Below, one piece after another: positions 35,978-46,449 of a DNA stretch of 64,000 bases; position 1 is the first letter of the stretch; every line of letters starts with the position of its first letter. The stretch is taken from assembly GCA_958450325.1 (NCBI GenBank), contig OY288259.1:56260987-56324986 (forward strand). Reading direction: 5' to 3'. This DNA is from Agrostemma githago (lineage: Eukaryota; Streptophyta; Magnoliopsida; Caryophyllales; Caryophyllaceae). The notes under the pieces are model-generated. The model was not told the DNA's origin. It did no database searches and saw nothing but the letters and a program-made list of their open reading frames with translations. Made by a program: the position numbers and the translations under genes.

Positions 35978-36580
35978 AGTGATCTAAGAAGAACAAAAAG
36001 CAAAGAAATCGAAAGAAAGGGAGCAAGAACTTAAGATTAGAAGTCTAACCTAAGGTTGACTGCTGACGGGACGAAAACTTGAAGAGGAAAAGCCCAAGAA
36101 AGTTTCCCCAGAAATATGAGGGTGCGGGAAAAGGCTCGAGTTTTCTCTCAGAGATTTGCAGAAGAAAGGAAAGAAGTTTGGAAAAAGAAGAAGAATGAAT
36201 AGCAGATTGCTTTTATAGGAGGGAAGGCAGACGAAGAGTCACCAACCCTCAAAAATCCGCCCAAGGACTACTGTCCACGCGTCGTGTTCTCAAAAGTCAG
36301 CCCCTTGTAGCTTCCCAAGGGTAGCCTCGAGAAGACCAAAGGGTGTTAGAGGATTAATCACCCTGTGACGTCCTCCCTCCATTTAAATAATAATAAAAAC
36401 AAAAACAAAAAAATAATAATAACAAATAATAAAAATGCCACACATAAACAAGCTGCCTGATTTTTCATTAATTTAGAGAAAACCCGAAAAACGAGCAAGT
36501 TACATCCCATGCATGACAGGCAGAAAGTACAAAAAGAGCCCAAGTTTCCGGCTCACCACGCCTGCACCCTGTGTGCAGGC

Positions 36581-37168
36581 CTAGTCATCATCTATGCCCG
36601 GGGAATAATCCCCAGGGCTATCCTGACCTCCTACGTCAGACCCCCAGCCCCAGTCGCTGGAATCCTTGAAAGGATCGTCTGGAAGCCCGTCCTCGTCCCT
36701 GTTAGAAGAATAGTCCATGCCTTCGCTATCCCCAGAGTCTCGGCTGCTAATATCCCAATCCCTTCCATAAGGGACTGTCTGGTTGTCATCACAAGAGCCA
36801 CAGCCCACTCTCCTCGCCTGAGGAGAAGAGGGGCCTGACTCCGAAGAGGAGCTCAGCTCGGGACAGCTGGGGTCGAATTGTTCCGGATGGAGCCAAGGAA
36901 AGCACTCGTGGCATCCTCTGTCGTAACAGCCCCCGCCTTGGAGGCAACGCTTGAACCGGGAGCCAACTGAAGGCGAGGATTTGATGGGACGTTTGCCTGC
37001 CCTGGCAGAAACCCTCCTAGCATTCTGGCGAGGGCGAGGGTGCGAACGCCGACTTCGGCGCAGGACCAGAAGGGTTGCCCTAGCATACCTTAGCCTCCAG
37101 AACCCCTTGAAAAGGAAGCTCACAGTACGAATTCCATTGCGGATAATTGTCTTCTTAACCCAAGGCAT
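36581..37168 (-). CDS. Tat antisense ORF 2, unknown Cys/Ser-rich protein
   Basis: An uninterrupted minus-strand frame gives 195 aa from ATG 37168 (MPWVKKTIIRNGIRT). An in-frame ATG at 37279 exists, but a TATA box (TATAAAT, complement of 37236-37242) falls between the two, so the shorter start is preferred. The order is a hydrophobic-basic N-terminus, an Arg-rich stretch (RRSRRSHPRPRQNARR), a cysteine cluster (RCLQGGGCYDRGCHEC), and an acidic Ser/Asp-rich C-terminus ending SPGIDDD. I do not recognise the family. It is intact while gag-pol and antisense ORF 1 are broken. A chance open frame is the alternative. Confidence 0.5.
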   Translation of the reverse strand: MPWVKKTIIRNGIRTVSFLFKGFWRLRYARATLLVLRRSRRSHPRPRQNARRVSARAGKRPIKSSPSVGSRFKRCLQGGGCYDRGCHECFPWLHPEQFDPSCPELSSSSESGPSSPQARRVGCGSCDDNQTVPYGRDWDISSRDSGDSEGMDYSSNRDEDGLPDDPFKDSSDWGWGSDVGGQDSPGDYSPGIDDD

Positions 37169-37523
37169 GGTTCTTTCGAAAAGATGAATAAGAGGGAAAG
37201 TGAAGATATGGTGGCAGAATGAAACAAAGGGCCGCAATTTATACAAAAAGGGAGGCCAGGACATTAAATGGCGCCCCAACCACTTTTACAGGGGGCACGG
37301 CCAATCAGCGTACCAGCACGCTGCCCAAAAATCCACTGAGTGCAAAAAGCAATCATGACCAAAAGACAACTAAACTCTTGGCATGCCCAATACAGAAGAG
37401 TCTCCCCCCTCGGGACTACGCGAACACATTAAATGCAGTGGTGAAGCCAAAAGTCAACTCCCCACCATCAAGAGTCCACCTGCTAAGGAGAAGCCTTCTT
37501 CCCCCCAGCCGGTGAGGGCCAAT

Positions 37524-38209
37524 TGATGAGGGTCGAGAGCCTGCGCCAGGTCGCCCGCCTAGCAGGCCCCATAACGACCCAACCCGGGGAATCGAAGAGC
37601 CTGCCCAACAGGCTGCCGGGATATGACAACAGGATTTCCTCAAAGGGATAGCTTCAGGAAGGCCGCCTGCCCAGCAGGGCAAGGCGACCAACTGGGGAGG
37701 GCCTACATAGGCCCCCTGCTCGCCTGTCCCCAGGCGACCTCTCCCCCGAGCAGGGCAGGGGTTACCAGGGGCCCCTCCGTCATTTTGTCTAAGGTAAAAG
37801 GGAATGGGTGGATGAAACAGATCCACGTGTCACCTTGCCATCCACCCATTCTCCCGCTCTTTTCCCTCTCCACCTCTCTCTCTTGTGGGAAGGTATAAAT
37901 ACCCATCCATTTCCCACTTAGAGAGGATTGGATTTTCTCGCTCTAGACTCTTACTCTAAAAACGCCACCTATCTCCTCACGAACTAGGTTCATCAAGGCA
38001 TTCACGGACTGACTTAGGCATCGGAGAGGGTTCCCTCGGACAACCTCCGAGGCCCTGTGCGTTACTTGTGCAGGGAGCAGCCTCAATCCACCGGGAAAGG
38101 TCCGACCTGCGGAGTAAGAAGAAGGAGAGAACTATGAACTCGATCAAACAATATTCGAACACTAAAACCCGAATTCGCAGTCGGGTTAACTGATTCCAAT
38201 ACCGGAACA
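37524..38209 (+). repeat. 3' LTR of the Tat-type element
   Basis: The LTR is 686 bp, the same length as the 5' copy, and is followed by AATAT (38210-38214). No long polypurine tract is obvious; AAGGAGAAG at about 37486-37494 and GGTGAGGG just before the LTR are candidates. Confidence 0.95.
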
Positions 38210-38214
38210 AATAT

Positions 38215-38395
38215 CCCACGTAAAATATTCAAGTGAAAATTGATAGCCAACAAATGATACACCGTAAAATGAAATTGATACCGAGACAAAGAAGTATAAA
38301 GATCCGAGAGACGATGACACGAAGTATTCAAACGGAGGACGAGTCGTAGAGTAGTGCCCTGCTTGTAACACTAGTCAACCAAAATTCATTCACCC

Positions 38396-38432
<37 letters not shown>

Positions 38433-38591
38433 TGTGAGGTAAATCTGATGATCACCCATGGAATCAACCTTTCCCTTAGTTTTTCCAATGTCAAACTCAA
38501 CCATTTGACCCACAAACATTTTCCTGCACTCTGATAATTGACGGAATTCACAGCATTCAATCACAATTACATCATATTTATTTGACTAATA
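38215..38591. other. Upstream region of the TMEM45-like gene
   Basis: It contains an (ATC)n tract at 38398-38431. The gypsy 3' LTR ends 382 bp before the ATG, so LTR-borne signals could affect this gene. Confidence 0.5.
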
Positions 38592-39464
38592 ATGGATTCA
38601 CTCGCAGCTCAATTGTGCACATTTATGTTCCTCTTCTCAATTGGGTTTCGTAGACTGCATTCATCTTGTTCCTTATACCTCAAAGATCCATCTCTTTACC
38701 GTTCTAAACCCTGGTTTTTCATTGACGACCCTAAATGGAAAAACGTTGACTTTTACGCCCTTTTGTTTGCATTACCTCTTATTTCCCTCTCTGATTTCTT
38801 CCTGTTTCTCTCATTTTCCGGCCACCCCAGTTACAGATTTGCCTTTCTACAACACGCCACACTCATCTTCCTCTTTTGGGTACTTTTGATTGTCATCATC
38901 TTGAGAGAAAGCTCCATTCTTTTTCCAATTAATGAGGGTTTTGTGCATGCATTAGCCGGGTTTTCGTTTCTCCTCGAGTATCTCATCAATGGGAATGGTT
39001 TCTCTGGTGTGGCTAGCAATGTGTATGACTTGCTTGCCCATTTGACTCTTGTTTGTGCCTTGGCGTGCTTGTATTTGTCGATTAGGCCCACCGCCTTTGT
39101 GGCCGATTTCTGCTTGTCTAGTGGGCTTATGTTCAAGGGGACTTGGAGTTTGCAACTTGGGTTGAATTTGTATACTGAGATTTTCGGGTTGAAGGGTTGT
39201 CATGCAATGTCTTTGTTGCCTGGTAAAGATAAGGTTGATATTAAGTGTGATCTTGATGCAGATGGGTTGAGGGGTATTGCATTGATGAATTTGTTGTTTA
39301 CTTGGCATGCCATTCTGGTTTTGATGGCTTCTTTAGCTTTATTCCGGTCGTTGTCATGTAAGGAAGGTTTGAGACGCGGTGAAGGCAGTGGACCGCCGTT
39401 GTTAGCAAGAATTGAGTCTCATGGTATGCTTATGCACCCACTTCCGGAACTTGAGATGGATTAG
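38592..39464 (+). CDS. TMEM45 / DUF716 family membrane protein
   Basis: A single uninterrupted frame of 290 aa. It is strongly hydrophobic with about seven predicted membrane segments, for example ALLFALPLISLSDFFLFLSF (residues about 55-75), LIFLFWVLLIVIILR (about 90-105) and IALMNLLFTWHAILVLMASL (about 230-250). Segments HATLIFLFW, HALAGFSFLLEYLI and FKGTWSLQLGLNLY are the ones that identify the plant DUF716/TMEM45 family. Its role is not well known; a tobacco relative was linked to virus response. There is no intron, which is common in the plant family. The C-terminal tail after the last membrane segment is short and hydrophilic. The gene looks intact. Confidence 0.9.
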   Translation: MDSLAAQLCTFMFLFSIGFRRLHSSCSLYLKDPSLYRSKPWFFIDDPKWKNVDFYALLFALPLISLSDFFLFLSFSGHPSYRFAFLQHATLIFLFWVLLIVIILRESSILFPINEGFVHALAGFSFLLEYLINGNGFSGVASNVYDLLAHLTLVCALACLYLSIRPTAFVADFCLSSGLMFKGTWSLQLGLNLYTEIFGLKGCHAMSLLPGKDKVDIKCDLDADGLRGIALMNLLFTWHAILVLMASLALFRSLSCKEGLRRGEGSGPPLLARIESHGMLMHPLPELEMD

Positions 39465-41024
39465 ATATTCAATTTTATTCTTAATATTGACAGATATATG
39501 AACCTTGTAGATAGGAAGGAAATATCGAGCTCTCGAGGTGGGTGATTGAGCTCTTGTGTGCAACTCCACATTTTGTAGGTTTTTGTTGCTTTCCTTTCCC
39601 GGTTTGCGGTTATACAACTGCTAATTATGTATGCACCATTTCAACTATTGATCTGAGTGATTTTTTTACGTAATTCAGCAAAGGGTGTCCCTGCTTTTGT
39701 GCTGATCGAGCATTTTCATTTGAAAAATTGAAAGTGATATTTTCATCAGCTGTGAATCACTATGCACATCTTACACGATGAGTACGGAGTACACTGTTCC
39801 AGTATCTCTGATGCAAGCATGCAGCAAGCTTGTACATGTACTAGTGAGGATTAACAGCTCTAATGGTTGATTTCTGGCTCTGTGTTACTGTAAGCAGAAT
39901 AAACCGGCACCATTTTTGTATTTCTTGAGGATAGATACATAGATTGCTGTAATAAATGGTTTGATCCTGTACGTTATTGTAATCCTGATAATGCAATTAG
40001 ACATTATTCAAACTTTTTGCAGCCTTGTTAGATGAATTAACTGCAGATGATATGTTATTGTTTATTTATGTGCTAAATATACAAAAATCGTACGAGTAAT
40101 AGATACGGCCCTAAGTGACCCCAGTTAGACTTGATCGACCTAACCAGCTACCCTGAACCCGAATAATCTGGCTCATCAGTTAGATGAATTAAATGTTATT
40201 GTTTATATTACAAAAATCGTAATAGCTACGACCCAAAGTGGCCCTAGTTAGACTTGATTGACCTAACCTGCTACCCTGATCCCGAAATAATCTGGCTCGG
40301 ACTGGAATGGATACTATACCCAAATGACTTGTTCGATAAATCTGTATGTGAGTGCATCGCAGACTCGTGAATATACTATAAGACATCATCGAAAACAACC
40401 CTACTATCATCAGACAGATCAGTAAGCAGGATTTTGGACTTTGAGGACTTCCAAGATTTGGACTGCATTAGCTTGGAGAGTATCAGATGAATGTGCTGGG
40501 TTTTTCGATATGAGCTGCTGGAAGTGAAATGTCTTCTTTGCTTCAACAAGAAGGAAGGTAAACCTTATGCATCCATCCTTTGCTGATAATGCAGAATCAT
40601 TTTCACAGTACTAACAATGAAACAAAACTATTCTAGTCTTGTGTATCCTTTTGCAGAACGAAATTTTGGGATTGAGAACCATTGACGGCGAATGTGGCCA
40701 AAACCACGGGTCTTTATTCTATGGTGAATCCTCTTGATCTTCCTATTTAATTCACTGAATCCATGTATCTTTATGCGGTATCTAATCCTCTTAATCTTCT
40801 TCTTGTCGACATCTTCTTCTCTTTTTCTGAGTTTTTTAAATTTTATAAGTCTAACAGGGTTCATCTTCCAGCCACACCCTGTATCCAATCATTGCAAATC
40901 TTATACAATTGTGTGTAGTCTTGCTGGCAAACATGCTAATTAGTTTCACAAACTCATCATTGGTTGACGTATTGCCGATTTGCCGGTGTCATTCTTAAAA
41001 CCCTTTTGTATCTTATTATTTTTT
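39465..41024. other. Convergent spacer with a diverged tandem duplication
   Basis: A stretch of about 120-150 bp starting gttagatgaatt is duplicated at roughly 40027-40173 and 40179-40300, with substitutions. No gene was recognised. The minus frame at 40628-40888 comes from a short internal repeat (KIKRIRYRIKI, then KIKRIHHRIKT) and is not convincing. Confidence 0.5.
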
Positions 41025-43418
41025 TTAGAAGTAAGGTACATATTTTACTAGCATTGAAGATATACCTTTAAGTTTTGGATCATGTCCATCTTCATTGTTA
41101 TTTGTTTGATGCAAGACCTGCAACTCAGATAAGAAACCAGTTTAACTTTTCCTTGTTCCAAATATTCCACCCTTCATAAATAATATACGATGCACAAAAA
41201 TTTGTAGAACTTAAACCTCCCTATTAAATCAGGACTGCACACAAGCTATGAACTCTTGTGAGACAAAGACGACACTGGTGCTTGCAGGGCATAAAGTTTT
41301 TTGTTACCTTGACCAGGTCTTCCAATCTCCCTCTCAGTTTCCTCTGAATAAATCCTTTTGTGCTCTACAAGACAATCTCAACAGAATGTGATTAAAAAGT
41401 CTTAACATTACCACTGTAAATCTGTGGGAGCCTTTAAAAACCGTACCTTGACATGTGATTTAACATAGGTATAAAAGTTCAGCAGATTCCATACGGTCTT
41501 ATCCAATCTCTTATCATCAACATGGCGGGCAAGGATGTCTGCACATTAGGATTAATTAAAGCTTAGTCTGACATCCTGAGGTTCATTACGCCATTTGATA
41601 CTGCTTTGTGTGTCATTGCGCTTGTGAGTGGCACATTCGAAGTGAAGAGAGTCGGGTAAATTTTTAGGAGGATCATACCAAAGGAGACAAACCCTCCATT
41701 TGTGCTCAAATCTTCTATGAGCTCTCCTCTTAAATACGGTGGAGGAATGGGCGACCAGTTGCATGGAGGTGCTTTAGCTAATGCTTCTGAACCTCCTACT
41801 TCCATTAGTTCCTATCATTGAAGTGTATTATTTGAGTTGTTTTAAGCTAAATACGGAGGGAAATGTAACATTGCCAAGATGGATGTGAGGCACAAACCTG
41901 GAAGAAGGATGTAGCAATCACCGCATCTGTGGTTTCTTGAAATCTCATTGGGAATACAATAGTGATCTTTTGTGTCTGTCAAGCATAGAAAACTAGTTTT
42001 GTTAAGATCACTAAAATCGTACAACTTGCTAAGTAGCTGGGTGATTCACTACATCTCTACACAAACTACTAGGTTATAAACTTAAATAATTGAGGAGAAT
42101 TGAAAGGATGTTTGTTCCCTCCTAAAGAAAGCCACAATGTAGAAGGGTGTACAAAATGTACCCTAAAAGTTACCTGCCTGATGACAAAAAAAGGCTCTCT
42201 TGGGCGATACATTAGCTTAACTGGTTTATAAGTCCCTTCTGAAGTGTCCTCTAAACTGAAATTATGGAGCATCTGTTTCAGTCGAGAGCTTAATATCACA
42301 GATTGCAGTGCAGCTATCTCCTGGATTACCTTTAGTCCATCTGTATAGTGAATATAATACAGTATCAGTGAAAAGTGCAATGACTGGATTGTTCAGTCCC
42401 CTTACTTTTGATTTACTGAACCCTAAACCCTGCAACCCAGACCCCCTGTTATAATACTCGTATATTTTTATGGATGATGGTTACCTTTTCCCGGTGAAAT
42501 ATGAGAAACATTCAGTCTCAGTGTGAGTTGGTATCCTTCTCTTGCTTGATCAAGTATCTCCACCACGCTAGGGCATATACCCTTTACCTTTTGTTTAGTA
42601 TAAGGACACAATTCATGCGACTCAGAATTTCTGGTTAATATCGGAGTTGAGATTGATAGGTAGGTATAAGGATCTGAAGCAGAGGACTGTCAAACACAAA
42701 AATGGGTATCTGAGCAAAATGTTTAAGAAAGTCAGATTCTTCTGAACAAAGTTGACAATTTAAAATGCTGTGACATCAGAGTTTCCCCGTGTGGCTGATC
42801 ATCAAAGGTGTTCAGTTGCAGACCATAAAAGTTTGTTGAGGTGTCTTGTTGAAAATTGAAGTCATTAATCACGAGTAATATGTAAAAGTGTATACGTTGT
42901 TGATTTTTCCTTCACCAAAATTTAGCAGAATGCACCAAAGTCCAAAAGTACTTACAGGGCTTTTTGGTTTTTTTTTTGGTTTTGCTATCTTAATCTAGCT
43001 AATCTTTTTATGTATTATCTATCATGATGCTGATCGTAAAATGTATGAAGTACTTTCTAGTCTGTCATTGAATAATTCGAGTCTTTACCTGAATATGGTA
43101 TATCACTGACCCAAATTCGTACAAATGGTGTTCGATCTCTGTTGGGACTTGGGCTCTGTCATGAAAAAAGTAGGGTCAGGGACCCTGGATACGAATTCTG
43201 ATCCCTCGTGAGTATAACAACGACATTATCTCAATGCAGGGTAGGGGGCATATGTAGCATTCTTAAACTTATGCTAGAAATGAAGTGTTATTCCTCACTT
43301 GGGTTTATTCTTACCGGTATATCTTAAGCAGGATTTGTTGCAATGCAGGCGATGAATGTTCGAAGAAGCTGCTCTTTGGACACTTGCCTCGGTCTCCATT
43401 CCACCCAAAGCAAGCCAT
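41025..43418 (-). CDS. ARPC2B: ARP2/3 complex subunit 2 (ARPC2, p34), ARPC2B-like
   Basis: Nine exons (43418-43315, 43155-43089, 42686-42485, 42340-42174, 41975-41898, 41811-41679, 41538-41447, 41364-41308, 41117-41025) join in frame to 330 aa. Recognised segments are SPALQQILLKIYR, EHHLYEFGSVIYHIQ, EGYQLTLRLN, ALQSVILSSRLKQMLHNF, YRPREPFFVIRQ, ITIVFPMRF, KAPPCNWSPIPPP, DLSTNGGFVSF, and HVDDKRLDKTVWNLLNFY. ARPC2 and ARPC4 form the core of the ARP2/3 complex, which nucleates branched actin; plant mutants have distorted trichomes. The insertion ALQSVILSSRLKQML is closer to the plant ARPC2B type than to ARPC2A. All introns are GT-AG and phases agree. Confidence 0.92.
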
Positions 43419-43472
43419 TTTTATTCACTTGGGTGATTTTCTCCCTTTCTTCTACGCCCTCGTGTGCATGCT

Positions 43473-43480
43473 TTTATATA
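43473..43480 (-). promoter_or_regulatory. Likely TATA box of ARPC2
   Basis: TATATAAA on the minus strand lies about 55 bp upstream of the ATG at 43418. Confidence 0.5.
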
Positions 43481-44700
43481 AGGTAGAGTTTCTGCCTCAA
43501 GTAAATTAACATTTGAACTAACTCACTAAGTGAAGTGGTAGTGGCTACTTTGAGTGTGTCTTAAGTAGCAATCATAGAAGCAGACTTTTGAAGCAAACTA
43601 ACCTCAATTCTATGATCCTAACATCTTATCTTATACGATATATTAACCTTTTAAGAAGTGATGATGTTAGGATATAAGTGTATCGGACTTGTTGAAAAAT
43701 GCTTTTAATCTCAAGATTTTTGTATGTTGCCTTTTTCTCTTAAAATGGTAAAAACTACCGAAATGTACTAGTTGAAACTACTAGGGTTGATTGATTAAAC
43801 TTTGGGTTCGGTCATATCATGGCAGTCTATTCTCTCTAAGTTGGCCAAAATATCGTCTGAAAATCACGGAGACACAAGTGGGTTGTGGTCGGTACTGACT
43901 GACTCCGAACTCAATTCATGATTATCTTAATGACTTTACCAGCCAACAATTCTCATTTTGTTTTTCTATGTTTCATTTCATTTCATTTCTTGTTGGTGTT
44001 AGTTGGTGCGATTGATTATGACTTTATATGATTGTAACGATAGATTTAAATAATTAGTTTTCAAAAGTTTGTTGGACAGAAAAAAACAGAGGGAGTCATC
44101 AACCAACAACTCTGAGGTGATCACAGGCAGATCTAATCTCTACATGTCTCACACTTCACATTTGCCTTTATCTATAAAATATACTCCGTACTTCGTAATA
44201 AATAAAAGAACAAGATTGTAACAGTAGATTTAAATAATTAATCTTCAAAAAAGATGTTAAAGAGTTCTTCTGAAACAATGCACCATTCTCTTATTTTCCT
44301 CTGTCTTTAAAGCTACACAAAATAGTGCATTGAATGGCCTCCTGTCTTTATTCTTAGAACATCCCTCTTCTGCATCCGTTTCATCTCAATACCATTGTCA
44401 ATAGTAATTATTTAATTTCATTAATTACACTTTTTTTTTTGGAACAGGAACAATGTTATCATTGAAGAGTGGAACTTCTGAAACCCAATATTATTTACAC
44501 TAATTAAGTTTGTTTCATCGGAGGATTTTGTCTGGGGTCTATCTAAAGGATTTGATTTTCGACAGGTTTCTGTTTATTCACTACAAAGTCGGTATTTTAC
44601 CTCCGGGGTACATGAATTGGTGGATTTGTTTTGTGTAAAGTGGGTATCTTTTGGAGAATTATTGAAATTGTAATCTGGGTTTGTTAGAAAGATTAGATAA
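43481..44700. other. Divergent intergenic region
   Basis: AT-rich with no coding signal. It separates the minus-strand ARPC2 from the plus-strand CaaX protein and should hold both promoters. An aataattagttttcaaaag-like stretch recurs near 44050 and 44235. Confidence 0.4.
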
Positions 44701-46027
44701 ATGGATGCTAATGCAAAAAATGTCAAAATTGAGCGTCTAATTAGTATCCTGAAGCCTGAAAGAGAGGAATTAGACGAAAATGTGTTGAGTAGGGAGGATA
44801 ATTATGATGGATCACAAAGACTGCTGCCATGTAGAAATGGTGGAGACTCGAAGGATGTCGCTAAAACTAGGAGGAAAGTTCAGTGGAATGATATTAATGG
44901 GAATAAGCTTGCAGAAATTGTTGAATTTCAAGTAAGGTATTGATACATTTCTATGTACGTATTACTCCATACACGTTGATTTGCTTTATACTCGGTACTG
45001 TTTTTTTTTCTTCTTTTAACTTTATGTTAATGAAGTTTTGTTGTCTTATGTTTCGTGTGTTTTTACTGTTTGGAATTACTGAAAGGTGGTTGAATGTAGA
45101 CTTTGGACTCGGGATAGTATAAATTTTGTGATTGCATATTTCAAAGTCAAGTTGTTGTTCCCGTCTCCTGCTAATCAGTGAACAGAACTTGCAAAGTGGT
45201 TTAGTAAGGCTTTTGACTTTTAGTTACTCATTAAGCGTAAGACGCTTTTATAACATCTTGCTTGGAATGAGGTTAATAGCTGCTAGGTAGGGTAATAAAG
45301 GTAAGAGGTCAAAATAGAAGGAGTGATAGTTACTCATCTCGCCTTATGGAGGTAGTGCTCATTGGATGGATTGTGAAATGGGCTACGATTATATATTAGC
45401 TATATGAGATGGTTATGTTATTTGGGGCTGAACCGAATTGAACTGAATGAGAATGAATTGATTAAAATAAAGTGAATTTAATGGGGTTGAACTAAATGAA
45501 GTGATTAGGGCTTAGCTTCGCTTAGCTGATGGGGCTTGAGCTGAACTCATTTGAAGTGAAGAGTGCATGCCTAAGCCAAGTTTCATGAGCTAGCCTGTGA
45601 TTTGCTAACATGCATCTTTAAAGTTTGAAATCAACTTCTTTAAATTAGTAGATGATGTTGCTTACTTTGTGTAGAGTTGCAATGTCTGCACTTAGCTGAG
45701 TCAATTGAACTTGCCTGCCATTAGTTTAAGGTTTTGATCGATGCTCATGCAGTGTGACGTGTGTTATGTTGGATACCATAATCCTACCACGGTACAGCTA
45801 TTCTGCTTTTCTTCATCCTTACCTTGAGGCAGTCGGTGAATATCATAAAGGTATTCACAGGTGGGGGTTTTGATATTAAGAGAACATCTTACTGATTAAA
45901 TTATAGGAGTAGGAACTAATGTAAATATGTAGAGTAGAGAGTAATTGGGATGTTTTTGTTTTGCAGTGATGGAAGTGAGAGCGACGATGATGATGAGTTT
46001 GATACTTGTTTATGCACAATCATGTAG
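44701..46027 (+). CDS. Small uncharacterised plant protein with C-terminal CaaX box
   Basis: Two exons, 44701-44936 and 45967-46027, join in frame to 98 aa. The donor AG|GTATTG was chosen because it alone joins to the acceptor TTGCAG without a stop. The N-terminal half is polar. A conserved-looking block RRKVQWNDINGNKLAEIVEF is followed by an acidic run (SESDDDDEFD) and the end CLCTIM. CTIM fits a CaaX signal, and Met at the last position favours farnesylation, so membrane attachment is inferred. Related plant proteins with KVQWxDxxGxxL-EV-EFxPS and a Cys-rich end exist, but I know no function. Confidence 0.75.
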
Positions 46028-46449
46028 AGTTAATAATACTTTTGATACATACACAGACATCCGGTGGCATGGATTATCTTATACAAACATAAGATTTTAA
46101 TGCAGCTTCAGATATCCCATTTGTGCTTGTAAATATACTCATATATCTTTGATACTCATCATATATCTAATCTAATCTAATCTAATCTCAACAAGTTGAT
46201 ATTTGTATGGTGTTATCTTGTGGAAGAAGATGCTTACCACCACCTGTGATGATTTCAGATTAGTGTTCTCTTGAGTACTCCATATACCGAGTACCGGAGT
46301 TATAAAAAAACCTGCATTTCAAATCTCAGAGTACAAACACACAGTACAGACATCCAAATCTTGCAAGTCTAGAAAACTTTACAAGCACAAAAACACAAGA
46401 AAAAACCCAGGAAAAGCAGAGTTATGCCTTTTAATACAGTAAGAGTATT
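46028..46449. other. Convergent 3' ends
   Basis: 3' UTRs of the CaaX gene and of the minus-strand acidic protein. A (CTAAT)n-like run is at 46167-46189. No gene was seen. Confidence 0.4.

Larger units (their letters stand above)
23670..38209 (+). mobile_element. Ty3/gypsy LTR retrotransposon, Tat/Retand type
   Basis: The element is bounded by TG...CA LTRs of 686 bp each and by the 5-bp duplication AATAT (23665-23669 and 38210-38214). The internal order is primer-binding site, gag, protease, reverse transcriptase, RNase H, a second archaeal-like RNase H, integrase, a tandem-repeat region, two antisense ORFs, then the 3' LTR. The second RNase H and antisense ORFs between pol and the 3' LTR are known features of the Tat lineage. 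The coding region has two nonsense codons and three one-base frameshifts, plus a nested solo LTR, so this copy is not autonomous. Without the nested element it is 11.9 kb. It sits about 380 bp upstream of the TMEM45-like gene. Confidence 0.95.

Noticed and set aside
40628..40888. 86-codon basic minus-strand protein
   Set aside because: Derived from a short internal duplication (KIKRI...RIK twice); no start context or homology recognised.
41552..41764. Separate small minus-strand gene
   Set aside because: It is an out-of-frame reading of an ARPC2 exon; the ARPC2 frame explains the conservation.
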